A stretch of DNA of 64,000 nucleotides from Rhodobacterales bacterium HKCCSP123 (GCA_015689745.1 WVSO01000008.1:1-64000); one strand, 5' to 3'. Counted from the first letter of the stretch, positions 14,916 to 28,148 are shown. The notes: generated by a model from the sequence alone, not told the origin. Numbers and translations are program-made.

Positions 14916-16451
14916 ATGAGCACAACCGCCCCCGCCATCGAGCTGAAAGGCATCTCCAAGGCCTTCGGCCCCGTCCAGGCGAACAAGGACATCTCGATGT
15001 CCGTCGCGCGCGGCACGATCCACGGCATCGTGGGAGAGAACGGCGCTGGCAAGTCGACGCTGATGTCGATCCTCTACGGCTTCTACAAGGCCGACCGGGG
15101 CGAGATCTTCATCAACGGCAAGCCCACCCCCATTCCCGACAGCCAGGCCGCCATCCGCGCCGGCATCGGGATGGTCCACCAGCATTTCAAGCTGGTCGAG
15201 AATTTCACCGTGGTCGAAAACGTCATCCTCGGCGCCGAGGACGGCGCGATGCTGACCCCCTCGATCACCAAGGCGCGCAAGCTTCTGACCGAACTGTCCG
15301 AGGAATACGGGCTGAAGGTCGACCCCGACGCGATCATCGAAGACCTGAGCGTCGGCCACCAGCAGCGCGTCGAGATCCTGAAACAGCTCTACCGTCACGC
15401 CGATATCCTGATCCTCGACGAGCCCACGGGCGTGCTGACGCCCTCCGAGGCGGATCAGCTCTTCCGCATCCTCGAGCGGCTGAAGGAAGAGGGGAAGACG
15501 ATCATCCTGATCACCCACAAGCTGCGCGAGATCATGGAGATCACCGATACCGTCAGCGTGATGCGCCGGGGCGAGATGACGAACACCGTCAGGACCGCCG
15601 ATACCTCTCCCGCCGAACTGGCCGAGATGATGGTGGGCCGCAAGGTTCTGCTGCGCGTCGAAAAAGCGCCCGCCCAGCCCGGGGACGTGGTGCTGAAGGT
15701 CGACAACCTGCGCGTGGTCCGCGGCGGGGTCGAACGGCTCAAGGGCGTGTCGTTCCAGATCCGAGCGGGCGAGATCCTCGGCATCGCGGGCGTGGCGGGC
15801 AACGGGCAGACCGAGCTTCTGGAGGTGCTGGGCGGCATGATCCCGGCACAGGGCGGAACGGTCTTGCTGCATAACGACTCCATCGACCTGACCGGCAAGT
15901 ATTCTGACGGCCAGTCGCGCCGCGCGCGCAGCATCGGCCACGTCCCCGAGGACCGGCAGGACGAGGGCCTCATCATGCCCTTCGAGGCCTGGGAAAACGT
16001 GGCCTTCGGCTACCACAAGGACCCGAAGTACAACTCGGGGATTCTGATGAACCACGCCGCGATCAAGGCCGATTGCGTGGACAAGATGGAACGCTACGAC
16101 ATCCGGCCTCCGAACCCGCGCCTGCCTGCGCGGAACTTCTCGGGCGGGAACCAGCAGAAGATCGTCGTCGCCCGCGAGATGGACCGCGCGCCTGACCTGC
16201 TCCTGGTCGGTCAACCAACGCGCGGCGTGGACATCGGCGCGATCGAGTTCATTCACAAGCAGATCATCGCCCTGCGCGACCAGGGCAAGGCGATCCTGCT
16301 GGTCTCGGTGGAGCTTGACGAGATCATGGGCCTGTCGGACCGCATCGCGGTCATGTTCGACGGCAAGCTGATGGGCGAGCGCCTGCCGTCCGAGACCAAC
16401 GAGAATGAGCTGGGCCTGTTGATGGCCGGGGTAACCGAGGGGGCCGCCTGA
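14916..16451 (+). CDS. nucleoside ABC transporter ATP-binding protein (two ABC domains)
   Basis: A 511-residue ATPase with two ABC modules in tandem, as in simple-sugar and BMP-type nucleoside importers. The first has GENGAGKSTL, an LSVGHQQR signature and LILDEPTGVL. The second has a degenerate Walker A (GVAGNGQTELL), FSGGNQQK and LLVGQPTRGVD. The degenerate second site is normal for this class. Its stop overlaps the first permease start (TGATG). Confidence 0.94.
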   Translation: MSTTAPAIELKGISKAFGPVQANKDISMSVARGTIHGIVGENGAGKSTLMSILYGFYKADRGEIFINGKPTPIPDSQAAIRAGIGMVHQHFKLVENFTVVENVILGAEDGAMLTPSITKARKLLTELSEEYGLKVDPDAIIEDLSVGHQQRVEILKQLYRHADILILDEPTGVLTPSEADQLFRILERLKEEGKTIILITHKLREIMEITDTVSVMRRGEMTNTVRTADTSPAELAEMMVGRKVLLRVEKAPAQPGDVVLKVDNLRVVRGGVERLKGVSFQIRAGEILGIAGVAGNGQTELLEVLGGMIPAQGGTVLLHNDSIDLTGKYSDGQSRRARSIGHVPEDRQDEGLIMPFEAWENVAFGYHKDPKYNSGILMNHAAIKADCVDKMERYDIRPPNPRLPARNFSGGNQQKIVVAREMDRAPDLLLVGQPTRGVDIGAIEFIHKQIIALRDQGKAILLVSVELDEIMGLSDRIAVMFDGKLMGERLPSETNENELGLLMAGVTEGAA

Positions 16452-17569
16452 TGGACAAGATGCCGAAATGGGCCGACATCATCCTGATCCCCCTGATCAG
16501 CGTGGTTCTGGCGCTGGTGGTCTCGGGCCTTGTGGTCGCGCTGATCGGGGAAAGTCCATGGCGTGCGATGGAGGTGATGGTGCGCGGGGCCTTCGGGTCG
16601 GCCTATGGATGGGGCTATACGCTCTACTACGCCACCAACTTCATCTTCACCGGGCTTGCCGTCGCCGTGGCCTTCCACGCACGACTCTTCAACATCGGGG
16701 GTGAGGGGCAGGCTGCGATCGGCGGCCTGGGCGTCGCGATCATCCTTCTGAACGTGGCCTGGCCGCATTGGACCATCGCGCTTCTGGCCGCGATGCTCTT
16801 CTCGGCCGCTTTCGGTGCTGCCTGGGCCGCCGTGCCCGCCTACCTGCAGGCCAGGCGCGGCAGCCACATCGTGATCACCACGATCATGTTCAACTATATC
16901 GCCTCGGCGCTCCTGGTGTATCTGCTTGTCAACGTCTTCCGGGTCGAAGGGTCGATGGCCCCCGAAAGCGCCCGCTTCGCCGAGACCGTGCACCTGCCCA
17001 ACGCGGCGAGCTTCGCAAGCTTTCTTGGCTTCCGCGGGTCCACGCCGCTCAATTTCGCCTTCTTCCTTGCCATCATCGCCTGTGTGGGCGTCTGGCTCCT
17101 GATCTGGAAGACGCGGCTCGGCTACGAGATCCGGGCCTTCGGCCATTCGCAGACAGCGGCTGTCTACGCCGGGATCAACCCCACGAAGATCATCATGATC
17201 ACGATGCTCATCTCGGGCGGCCTGGCCGGAATGATGGCGATCAACGTCGTCATGGGCGAGGCCGAACGCCTGGTTCTCGATTTCGTCGAGGGTGCCGGTT
17301 TCGTCGGCATCGCGGTGGCGCTGATGGGCCGGTCGCACCCGGTGGGCGTGGTGCTGGCAGCCCTCCTCTTCGGGGCGCTCTACCAGGGCGGAGCCGAATT
17401 GCAGTTCGAGATGCCCGCGATCAGCCGCGAAATGGTCGTCGTAATCCAGGCGCTCGTGATCCTCTTTACCGGGGCACTCGACAACATGGTGCGCATGCCC
17501 ATGGAAAGCCTGTTCCTGTCGCTGAGGCGCCGCCGCGAGGCGGGCCAGGCGCAAAGCCCGGCGGAGTGA
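16451..17569 (+). CDS. nucleoside ABC transporter permease 1
   Basis: A 372-residue membrane protein with about eight to ten helices of the BPD_transp_2 type. It has the conserved FNIGGEGQAAIGGLG loop and RAFGHSQTAAVYAGI, which contact the ATPase. It forms the transmembrane path together with the next gene. Translation is coupled to the ATPase through a one-base overlap, and the second permease starts five bases after its stop codon. Confidence 0.92.
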   Translation: MDKMPKWADIILIPLISVVLALVVSGLVVALIGESPWRAMEVMVRGAFGSAYGWGYTLYYATNFIFTGLAVAVAFHARLFNIGGEGQAAIGGLGVAIILLNVAWPHWTIALLAAMLFSAAFGAAWAAVPAYLQARRGSHIVITTIMFNYIASALLVYLLVNVFRVEGSMAPESARFAETVHLPNAASFASFLGFRGSTPLNFAFFLAIIACVGVWLLIWKTRLGYEIRAFGHSQTAAVYAGINPTKIIMITMLISGGLAGMMAINVVMGEAERLVLDFVEGAGFVGIAVALMGRSHPVGVVLAALLFGALYQGGAELQFEMPAISREMVVVIQALVILFTGALDNMVRMPMESLFLSLRRRREAGQAQSPAE

Positions 17570-17573
17570 GACC

Positions 17574-18551
17574 ATGGATTTCCTGACCGTCCTCCAGATC
17601 CTCGACTCGACCGTCCGGCTGGCAACGCCGCTTCTCCTGGCCTGCCTCGCGGGCCTCTGGTCGGAACGCGCGGGGATCTTCGACATCGGGCTCGAGGGCA
17701 AGATGCTTGCCGCGGCCTTCTTCTCGGCGGCCATCGCCTTCACCTCCGGTTCGGTCTGGATCGGCCTCATGGCCGGGATCGCTGCCTCGATGGTGCTGGC
17801 TGCGTTGCACGGTGCGGCCTCGATCACCTTCCGGGGCAACCAGCTGATCTCGGGCGTCGCCATCAACTTCCTCGCGGCGGGCCTGACGGTGGTTATCGCG
17901 CAAACCTGGTTCCAGCAGGGCGGACGCACTCCGCAACTGCCGGCGGACTCGCGCTTCGCCAATATCGAGCTGCCGGGGGCCGCCACGCGCATCCGCGACA
18001 TCGCCCAGCAGGGCCCGCTGGGGCAGATCTATTCCGAGCTGATTTCGGGGCATTCCATCATCGTCTACGCCGCCCTTCTGATCGTGCCGCTGACGTGGTG
18101 GGCGCTCTACCGCACGCGCTTCGGCCTGCGGCTGCGCGCCGTGGGCGAGAACCCCGCCGCCGTGGATACGGCGGGCGTGTCGGTCGTGGGACTGCGCTAC
18201 GCGGCGGTGCTGATCTGCGGGGTGCTCTGCGGTCTGGCCGGCGCCTACCTCGCCACGGCGCTCAACGCGGGCTTCGTCAAGGACATGAGTGCAGGGCGCG
18301 GCTTCATCGCGCTGGCCGCGCTGATCTTCGCCAAGTGGCGGCCATGGTACGCGCTGTCGGCCTGCCTGCTCTTCGGCTTCTTCGATGCGGTGGGCAACCG
18401 GTTCCAGAACATCCAGCTGGGCGAACTGGTCGTCCCCGTGCAATTCATGCAGGCCCTGCCATACATCCTTGTCGTCATCGTGCTTGCGGGCCTCGTGGGC
18501 AAGGCCATTCCGCCGCGCGCAGGGGGGGAGCCCTATGTCAAGGAACGCTGA
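17574..18551 (+). CDS. nucleoside ABC transporter permease 2
   Basis: A 325-residue BPD_transp_2 permease. The signature SERAGIFDIGLEGKMLAAAF near residue 35 and RAVGENPAAVDTAGV in the second half are typical of the second permease in BMP-type importers. It pairs with the gene at 16451. It overlaps the phosphorylase gene by 17 bp, tying import to intracellular cleavage of the nucleoside. Confidence 0.92.
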   Translation: MDFLTVLQILDSTVRLATPLLLACLAGLWSERAGIFDIGLEGKMLAAAFFSAAIAFTSGSVWIGLMAGIAASMVLAALHGAASITFRGNQLISGVAINFLAAGLTVVIAQTWFQQGGRTPQLPADSRFANIELPGAATRIRDIAQQGPLGQIYSELISGHSIIVYAALLIVPLTWWALYRTRFGLRLRAVGENPAAVDTAGVSVVGLRYAAVLICGVLCGLAGAYLATALNAGFVKDMSAGRGFIALAALIFAKWRPWYALSACLLFGFFDAVGNRFQNIQLGELVVPVQFMQALPYILVVIVLAGLVGKAIPPRAGGEPYVKER

Positions 18552-19335
18552 AGACCTCGCCGCACTCATCCGCGACCGTGCCGGCGCAGAGCCGCCCGCC
18601 TATGGTCTCGTCCTGGGCTCGGGCCTTGGCCATATCGCCGACGAGGTCGAGGGGGTCGCCATCGACTACGCCGACCTGCCGGGGTTTCCCCATGCGGGCG
18701 TGTCGGGGCACAATCCCAAGCTCGTGATCGGCGAGCTGGAGGGCACGCGCGTCGCCGTGTTCGGCGGGCGCGCGCATTACTACGAGAGCGGCCGGGGCGA
18801 CGCGATGCGCCTGCCGCTCGAGGTGCTGAAGGCGCTGGGGGGCGAGCGGCTGATCCTGACGAACGCGGCGGGCTCGATGCATCCCGACCTCGATCCGGGC
18901 GACCTGATGCTTCTGTCCGATCACATCAATTTCTCGGGCCTGAACCCGCTGATCGGCGAGAAGACCGACGCGCGCTTCGTCCCGATGACCGACGCGCATG
19001 ACCCCACGATGCGCGCGGCCCTGAAAGCCGCCGCCGGGGCCGAGGGCATCCCGCTGATGGAAGGCGTCTACGCCTGGTATTCCGGCCCCTCCTTCGAGAC
19101 GCCGGCCGAGATCCGCGCGATCCGCACGCTGGGCGCGGATGCGGTGGGCATGTCGACGGTGCCCGAGGTGATCCTCGCCCGCTTCCTGGGCCTGAAGGTG
19201 GCGGCGATCTCGACCATCACCAACAAGGCCGCAGGCCTGTCGGACGAGCAGATCAGCCACGAGCACACCAAGGCGATGGCGCCGCTTGGCGCAGCCAAGC
19301 TCGAACGTATCCTCAGGCGCCTGCTTCGGGGCTGA
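18535..19335 (+). CDS. purine-nucleoside phosphorylase, trimeric (class II-like) type
   Basis: A 266-residue enzyme that splits purine nucleosides with phosphate into base and ribose 1-phosphate. Motifs are LVLGSGLG, GRAHYYE, LILTNAAGSMH, GPSFETPAEIR and VGMSTVPEVI, all of the trimeric PNP/MTAP family. The ATG at 18535 lies inside the permease gene and is preceded by GGGGGGAG. As last gene of the importer operon it is probably the first catabolic step for the imported nucleoside. Confidence 0.93.
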   Translation: MSRNAEDLAALIRDRAGAEPPAYGLVLGSGLGHIADEVEGVAIDYADLPGFPHAGVSGHNPKLVIGELEGTRVAVFGGRAHYYESGRGDAMRLPLEVLKALGGERLILTNAAGSMHPDLDPGDLMLLSDHINFSGLNPLIGEKTDARFVPMTDAHDPTMRAALKAAAGAEGIPLMEGVYAWYSGPSFETPAEIRAIRTLGADAVGMSTVPEVILARFLGLKVAAISTITNKAAGLSDEQISHEHTKAMAPLGAAKLERILRRLLRG

Positions 19336-19336
19336 G

Positions 19337-19406
19337 CGCGCCGGAAAACTCGAGTTTTCCGGCGCGAAAAACTGCAGTTTTTCGATTGGCAAAACGCCCG
19401 TTTTGC
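19337..19406. terminator. three stacked palindromes between two phosphorylase genes
   Basis: A perfect 30-bp palindrome centred on CTCGAG (19337-19366) is joined, with a two-base overlap, to a perfect 20-bp palindrome centred on CTGCAG (19365-19384). After a four-base gap comes GCAAAACG-CC-CGTTTTGC (19389-19406). They fill the gap between the convergent genes ending at 19335 and 19410. Each arm has a run of four or five A or T, so one of them can act as a terminator in either direction. Confidence 0.75.
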
Positions 19407-19409
19407 GCG

Positions 19410-20114
19410 TCAGGCGAAAGCCGCTTTCAGCGCGATCTCGACCATGTCGGAAAAGCTCGACTGTCGGTCTTCCGACGGCAAGGCCTCGCCCGTGACCAGG
19501 TGGTCGGAGATCGTCAACACCGCCAGCGCCCGCCGTCCGTAGCGCGCGGCCAGCGTGTAAAGCTCGGCCGCTTCCATCTCGACGGCGAGAATGCCGTGGC
19601 GCATCATCTGCTCGTTGAGGTCGGGGCGCTCGTCGTAGAACACGTCCGACGAATAGATGCCGCCGACATGGGTCGTGATGGCCTTCGCTTGCGCAGCCGC
19701 ATGGGCCGCCTGCAGCAGGCCGAAATCCGCACAGGGCGCATAATTCAACTCTCGGAACATGCCGCGCGACGGCGTCGAGAGTGTCGAAGACGTCATCGCC
19801 AGCACGATGTCGCGCAGCCTTACGGCGTCTTGCATGGCCCCGGCCGATCCGATGCGGATCAGCGTCTGCGCGCCGTAGTCTCGGATCAATTCATTGGCGT
19901 AGATCGACAGGCTGGGCATGCCCATGCCCGACCCGTGGATCGTGACGCGGTGGCCGCGCCACGTGCCGGTAAACCCGAGCATCCCGCGCACCTCGTTCAC
20001 GCACACGGGGTTGTCCAGGAATGTCTCGGCCGCCCATTTCGCGCGGAGGGGATCGCCCGGCATCAGGACCGTTTCGGCGATCTCCCCCGGCCTCGCACCG
20101 ATATGGACCGTCAT
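19410..20114 (-). CDS. deoD: purine-nucleoside phosphorylase, hexameric DeoD type
   Basis: A 234-residue phosphorylase of the PNP_UDP family. [26 protein letters not shown] at the start (read as two adjacent motifs), [18 protein letters not shown] and [12 protein letters not shown] are diagnostic for DeoD. It accepts 6-oxo and 6-amino purine nucleosides. It is evolutionarily distinct in subfamily from the convergent trimeric enzyme. The H-NS gene ends four bases upstream, so both are probably one transcript. Confidence 0.93.
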   Translation of the reverse strand: MTVHIGARPGEIAETVLMPGDPLRAKWAAETFLDNPVCVNEVRGMLGFTGTWRGHRVTIHGSGMGMPSLSIYANELIRDYGAQTLIRIGSAGAMQDAVRLRDIVLAMTSSTLSTPSRGMFRELNYAPCADFGLLQAAHAAAQAKAITTHVGGIYSSDVFYDERPDLNEQMMRHGILAVEMEAAELYTLAARYGRRALAVLTISDHLVTGEALPSEDRQSSFSDMVEIALKAAFA

Positions 20115-20118
20115 GGCC

Positions 20119-20436
20119 TCAGATGGCCATGGACTCGAGCGATTTGCCCTTGGCGAGCGCGTCCTTCACCCAATTGGGTTGGCGACCGCGCCCGGTCCAG
20201 GTCTGGGAAGGATCACTCGGGTTGGCATATTTCGCCACGCCCTTGGACCCGGACTTGGCCGGTGCCTTGCCACCCAGAAGCTCTTCAAGCGTGAAGCCGT
20301 GCTCCTTGGCGGTCGCGCGGACCGCGGCCAATGCATCGGACTTGCGCTTTTTTTCGTATCCCTTGATCGCGGCTTCCACTTCTTTCTGGTAAGCCTGCAA
20401 TTCACTGAGGCTCATTTTTTCGATGGCTTTGGCCAT
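20119..20436 (-). CDS. H-NS family nucleoid-associated regulator (HvrA-like)
   Basis: A 105-residue protein. The N-terminal half is a charged coiled-coil oligomerisation region ([20 protein letters not shown]). The C-terminal half ends in the DNA-binding motif [12 protein letters not shown] after a lysine-rich linker. This is the HvrA/Spb class of small H-NS proteins of purple alphaproteobacteria, which bind AT-rich promoter DNA. It precedes deoD with a four-base gap. A ribosome-binding AAGGGA lies nine bases before the ATG. Confidence 0.92.
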   Translation of the reverse strand: MAKAIEKMSLSELQAYQKEVEAAIKGYEKKRKSDALAAVRATAKEHGFTLEELLGGKAPAKSGSKGVAKYANPSDPSQTWTGRGRQPNWVKDALAKGKSLESMAI

Positions 20437-20540
20437 GATTTGCCGTCCCTTTGTTCAGTCGTAGCTCGGAATAGCCGGAAATCCCCGCCAAACGCAAGAA
20501 TCTTCGGGAGGCGCTTATTTGCCAAAGGCAATAATGATAT

Positions 20541-22508
<1,968 letters not shown>

Positions 22509-22567
22509 GGGCGGGCTCCTTCAAGGCAGATGCGCATGCGTCTTGGCAATTTTATTCCGTTCGGTGG

Positions 22568-22597
22568 GGTATATGGACAATATTGTGTCCATGTCAA
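22568..22597 (-). promoter_or_regulatory. ecm promoter with dyad operator in the spacer
   Basis: On the minus strand a perfect TTGACA (22592-22597) and TATACC (22568-22573) are 18 bases apart. The inverted repeat ATGGACA-N6-TGTCCAT (22573-22592) covers the spacer almost exactly. The ATG of ecm is about 60 bases downstream with AAGGAG at the right distance. The layout fits a repressor or a spacer-binding MerR-like regulator that controls the pathway. Confidence 0.65.
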
Positions 22598-22639
22598 TTC
22601 GCTGCGCCGCGGCAAAGCGGAGCATTCGGCCGCGCAACG

Positions 22640-23257
22640 TCACGTTTTTCGGAAGGTCATGACAAGGCCGCGGTCGCCGACATGCGCATGGTCCGCGCCC
22701 TCGTAGATCGGAATGTCGAAAAAGCGCAGCGGCGTGATCCGCCCGGACGCCTGCAACCCGGCAAGTGCCGAGCCGAATCCCATCTGGTCGAACACGTCCG
22801 GTTTCGTCCCGCAGACGAAGAGTGCCCCTTTTGCCGCCACGCGCAACAGCTCGGGCAGGGCCTCGGCCCCGACATGGCCATGGGTGAAGGTTCCGGCCGA
22901 GATCACGCCCGCATAGGTGCCGTCCGACACCGGAAGGCGCGAGGTCAGGTCGGCCTCGATCACCGCCCTGTAGAGTCCCTTGCGCGCCGCGACGGCCAGC
23001 ATCTCGGGCGAGATGTCGAGCGCATCGGCGACAAGCCCGGCCAGGTGCGCCGCGACAAGGCCAGTTCCCGCACCGACGTCGAGCACCGGCGCATCCGCGC
23101 CCAACTCGCGGTAGATGCGGGCGATCTCGCGGGGGGCGACATAGCCGTAGGCCGTGCCGAACCCGTCGTCATAGGTCTCGGCCCAGTCGGCATAAAGCTT
23201 GCGGGCCCCCTCCGGCCCGTCGATGGCATAGGCAGTCTCGAGGTCGGTGTCGGGCAT
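22640..23257 (-). CDS. class I SAM-dependent methyltransferase
   Basis: A 205-residue Rossmann-fold methyltransferase. Motif I is VLDVGAGTGLVAAHLA near residue 65, and the acidic motif II ends ALDISPEMLAVA. The N-terminal YADWAETYDDGFGTAYGYVAP resembles the Williams-Beuren-type (WBSCR27-like) family. The substrate is unknown. It lies upstream of ecm on the same strand, but ecm has its own promoter, so a functional link is not implied. AGGAG precedes the ATG by six bases. Confidence 0.87.
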   Translation of the reverse strand: MPDTDLETAYAIDGPEGARKLYADWAETYDDGFGTAYGYVAPREIARIYRELGADAPVLDVGAGTGLVAAHLAGLVADALDISPEMLAVAARKGLYRAVIEADLTSRLPVSDGTYAGVISAGTFTHGHVGAEALPELLRVAAKGALFVCGTKPDVFDQMGFGSALAGLQASGRITPLRFFDIPIYEGADHAHVGDRGLVMTFRKT

Positions 23258-23369
23258 CGGCTGCTCCTGCAGGCAAGGACGTGGAATGGTCCCGCCCGCG
23301 ACGCCCGGCTGTCAACCCGGTGCCGCCTTCCCTCTGGTCTCCGGAATTGCGCCGGTCTAGCCTCTGCCA

Positions 23370-24311
23370 ATGGCGCGTTATCTCCTCATCCGGGCCCTCA
23401 GCCTCGGCCTCAGCCTCGTGGTGGCCAGCGTCGTGATCTTTGCCCTGATCGAGGTCATCCCGGGCGATCCTGCCAGCTTCATGATGGGGCTGAACGCAAC
23501 CGACGAGAACCTCGCCGCCCTGCGTGCGGAGCTGGGCCTCGACGGCTCGGCGGTCGACCGCTACCTGGCCTGGATCGCGGGCATGCTGACGGGGGATTTC
23601 GGCATCTCCTACACCTACCGCGTGCCGGTGGCGGAGCTGGTGCTGGACCGTCTCTGGGTGTCGCTTCCGCTCGCCGTCTATGCCCTGACGCTCTCGACGC
23701 TCATCGCCTTTCCCATCGGCATCCTTGCCGCCGCGACGCGGGGCACGGCCACCGACTATGGCATCATGGGCGCCACCCAGCTGGGCATCGCCATCCCGAA
23801 TTTCTGGTTCGCCATGCTGCTGGTCCTGTTCTTCGCCGTCACCCTGCGCTGGTTCTCGGCGGGCGGGTTTCCCGGCTGGGACGACCCGCTTGCCGCGCTC
23901 AAGGCGCTGACGCTGCCCGCCGTGGCACTGGCGCTGCCGCAGGCCTCGATCCTTGCGCGCGTCATGCGCTCTGCTCTGCTCGAGACGCTCGACCAGGATT
24001 ACATCCGCACCGCGCGTGCCAAGGGGCTCAGCCGCGCGCAGGCGATCCGCCGCCACGCGCTGCGCAATGCGCTGATCCCGGTCCTGACGATCATCGGCCT
24101 GCAATTCTCCTTTCTCATCGCGGGCGCGATCATCATCGAGAACGTCTTCTTCCTGCCCGGCCTCGGGCGGCTGATCTTCCAGGGCATCACCCAGCGCGAC
24201 CTGATCGTGGTGGAATCGGTCACCATGCTGCTGGTCTTCGCCGTGATCCTCGTGACCTTCCTTGTCGACCTTGCCTATGCGCTGGTCGACCCGAGGCTCA
24301 GACGCAGATGA
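23370..24311 (+). CDS. peptide-type ABC transporter permease (DppB-like)
   Basis: A 313-residue permease with about six helices. The N-terminus YLLIRALSLGLSLVVASVVIF and the EAA loop (RTARAKGLSRAQAIRRHALR) match the DppB/OppB family for di- and oligopeptides or similar solutes. It heads a nine-gene run. The 112-bp gap to the divergent methyltransferase gene must hold its promoter, although I see no clear hexamers. The next gene overlaps its stop (ATGA). Confidence 0.93.
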   Translation: MARYLLIRALSLGLSLVVASVVIFALIEVIPGDPASFMMGLNATDENLAALRAELGLDGSAVDRYLAWIAGMLTGDFGISYTYRVPVAELVLDRLWVSLPLAVYALTLSTLIAFPIGILAAATRGTATDYGIMGATQLGIAIPNFWFAMLLVLFFAVTLRWFSAGGFPGWDDPLAALKALTLPAVALALPQASILARVMRSALLETLDQDYIRTARAKGLSRAQAIRRHALRNALIPVLTIIGLQFSFLIAGAIIIENVFFLPGLGRLIFQGITQRDLIVVESVTMLLVFAVILVTFLVDLAYALVDPRLRRR

Positions 24312-25128
24312 GCCGTTTGCCCCCCGCCCTCCTGATCGGCGCGGCACTGTCGGGGATGTTCCTGATCGTGGCGCTGGTCTCGCTCGTCTGGATCCCGCAT
24401 CCGATCACGGGCGTCTCCATCGCAACCCGGCTGCAACCGCCCTCCGGCGCGCATTGGCTGGGCACAGACCAGTTCGGCCGCGACATGCTGTCGATGCTGA
24501 TGGTCGGCGCGCAGACCTCCATCGCGGTCGCGCTGATCGCGGTGGGCATCGGCGTGGCGCTCGGCGTGCCGCTGGGTCTGGCCGCCGCCGCCAACCGCGG
24601 CAGCCTGCTCGACGAGATCATCATGCGCGGCAACGACCTGATCTTTGCCTTCCCCAGCCTCGTGATCGCGATCCTGATCACTGCGCGCTACGGGCCGTCC
24701 GCGACCAATGCGATCCTTGCCATCGGGATCTTCAACATCCCCGTCTTCGCCCGCGTCGCCCGCGGCGGCGCGCTGTCGCTCTGGACGCTCGACTACATTC
24801 TCGCCGCCAGGACGGCGGGCAAGGGCAAGCTGAGGATCAGCGCCGAGCATATCCTGCCCAACCTCCTGAACCTGTTGATCGTGCAGGCCACGATCCAGTT
24901 CTCGCTCGGCATCCTCGCCGAGGCGGCGCTGTCCTATGTCGGCCTTGGCGCACAGCCGCCCACGCCCAGCTGGGGCCGGATGCTGGCCGAGGCGCAGACG
25001 ATGATCTACACGCACCCGATGCTCGCCGTGCTGCCGGGCCTTGCCATCGTGCTGATGGTGCTGGGGCTGAACCTGATGGGCGACGGGCTGCGCGACGCGC
25101 TTGACCCGCGGCTGCGGCGGGGGCGCAC

Positions 25129-25132
<4 letters not shown>
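24308..25132 (+). CDS. peptide-type ABC transporter permease (DppC-like)
   Basis: A 274-residue permease. The motif [20 protein letters not shown] after the first helix is the hallmark of DppC/OppC, and the EAA loop lies near [20 protein letters not shown] used the ATG at 24308; a very long open frame continues upstream but has no coding character. It overlaps both neighbours by four bases. Confidence 0.93.
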
Positions 25133-26702
<1,570 letters not shown>

Positions 26703-26706
<4 letters not shown>

Positions 26707-28148
26707 CACCCTGGTTCGATCCCTCCCGCGTCTTCATCGGCGGGCAATGGCAGCCCTGCGCCGGCGGCGCGACCCTGCCCGTCATCGACCCCTCGACGGG
26801 GGAAGAGGTCGCGCGCATCGCCCGTGGCGCCGCCGCTGACATCGACGCCGCCGTGACCGCCGCCGAGGCCGCGCTTGCGGGCGCCTGGGGGGCCATGCCC
26901 GCCTTCGAGCGCGGCCGCATCCTCGCCCGGCTCGGCCAGCTTGTCCTCGACCACATCGACCAGCTGGCCGAGATGGAGGCGACCGATGTCGGCAAGCCCC
27001 TGACGCAGGCCCGCAACGACGTGATCGCGCTGGCGCGCTATTGCGAGTTCTACGCCGGCGCCGCCGACAAGCTGATGGGCGAGACGATCCCGTTCCAGAA
27101 CGGCTTCACCGTCTACACCCTGCGGGAACCCCACGGCGTCACCGGCCATATCGTGCCCTGGAACTACCCGATGCAGATCATCGGGCGTTCAATCGGCGCG
27201 GCGCTGGCCACGGGGAACGCCTGTGTCCTGAAACCGGCGGAAGAGGCCTGCCTGACCGCGCTGGCCTTCGCCGATCTGGCGCATCAGGCGGGCCTGCCCG
27301 CGGGTGCGCTGAACGTGGTGCCCGGCCTCGGGGCCGAGGCGGGCGCGGCGCTGACCGCGCATCCGGGGGTGCGCCACCTGAGCTTCACCGGATCGGTCGC
27401 CACGGGCCGCAAGGTGCAGGCCGCTGCCGCCGAAAACGTGGTGCCGGTCACGCTGGAGCTGGGCGGAAAATCCCCGCAACTCGTCTTCGCCGACGCGGAC
27501 CTCGACGCGGCGCTCCCCTTCCTTGTCAACGCGGGTATCCAGAACGCCGGACAGACCTGCTCGGCCTCCTCCCGCATCCTCGTGGAACGGTCCATCTATG
27601 CGGATGTCTGCGCAAGAATGGCCGAAGCCTATGGCGCCCTCACAACCGGGCCTGCCATGGCCGACCTGCGCACCGGTCCCCTGATCTCGGCGCGGCAGAA
27701 AGGCATCGTCGAGCGCTACCTCGCCATGGCCGACCCCGCCCATATCCTCGCCCGCGGCGAACTGGCCGATAACCTGCCCGAAGGCGGCCATTACATCGCC
27801 CCTGCCCTTATCGCCGGGCCGGACCCCGATCACCCGCTCGCTCAGGAAGAGATCTTCGGCCCGGTCCAGATCATCCTCCCTTTCGAGGATGAGGAGGATG
27901 CGATCCGCATCGCCAACGGCACGCCCTATGGCCTTGTCGCCTCGGTCTGGAGCCGCGACGGCGGCCGGCAGATGCGGCTCGCCAAGCGGCTGCGCGCAGG
28001 GCAGGTCTTCCTCAACAACTACGGGGCCGCGGGGGGCGTGGAACTGCCCTTCGGCGGTACGGGCCTGTCGGGCCATGGCCGCGAAAAGGGGTTCGAGGCG
28101 CTCTACGCCTTCACCAGCCTCAAGACCGTCGCCGCCCATCACGGCTGA
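26703..28148 (+). CDS. aldehyde dehydrogenase (NAD(P)+)
   Basis: A 481-residue aldehyde dehydrogenase. FTGSVATGRKV, the catalytic-glutamate motif ELGGKSP, the catalytic cysteine in GQTCSASSR and EIFGPVQ are all present and in order. Similarity in motif style to betaine- and aminoaldehyde dehydrogenases is suggestive only. It overlaps the transporter ATPase by four bases, so the imported solute or its product probably yields an aldehyde. Confidence 0.92.

Noticed and set aside
19345-19380. CTCGAG and CTGCAG inside the stacked palindromes as possible cloning or adaptor residue
   Set aside because: They are only the centres of longer palindromes with changing arms, and the flanks run directly into genuine gene ends.
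20519-20531. Possible terminator after ecm (TTGCC-AAA-GGCAA)
   Set aside because: Only a 5-bp stem and no U-run; too weak to call.
22583-24307. Long upstream extension of the DppC-like permease frame
   Set aside because: It crosses the methyltransferase and DppB genes in other frames. The DppC N-terminus fits the ATG at 24308, which overlaps the DppB stop.
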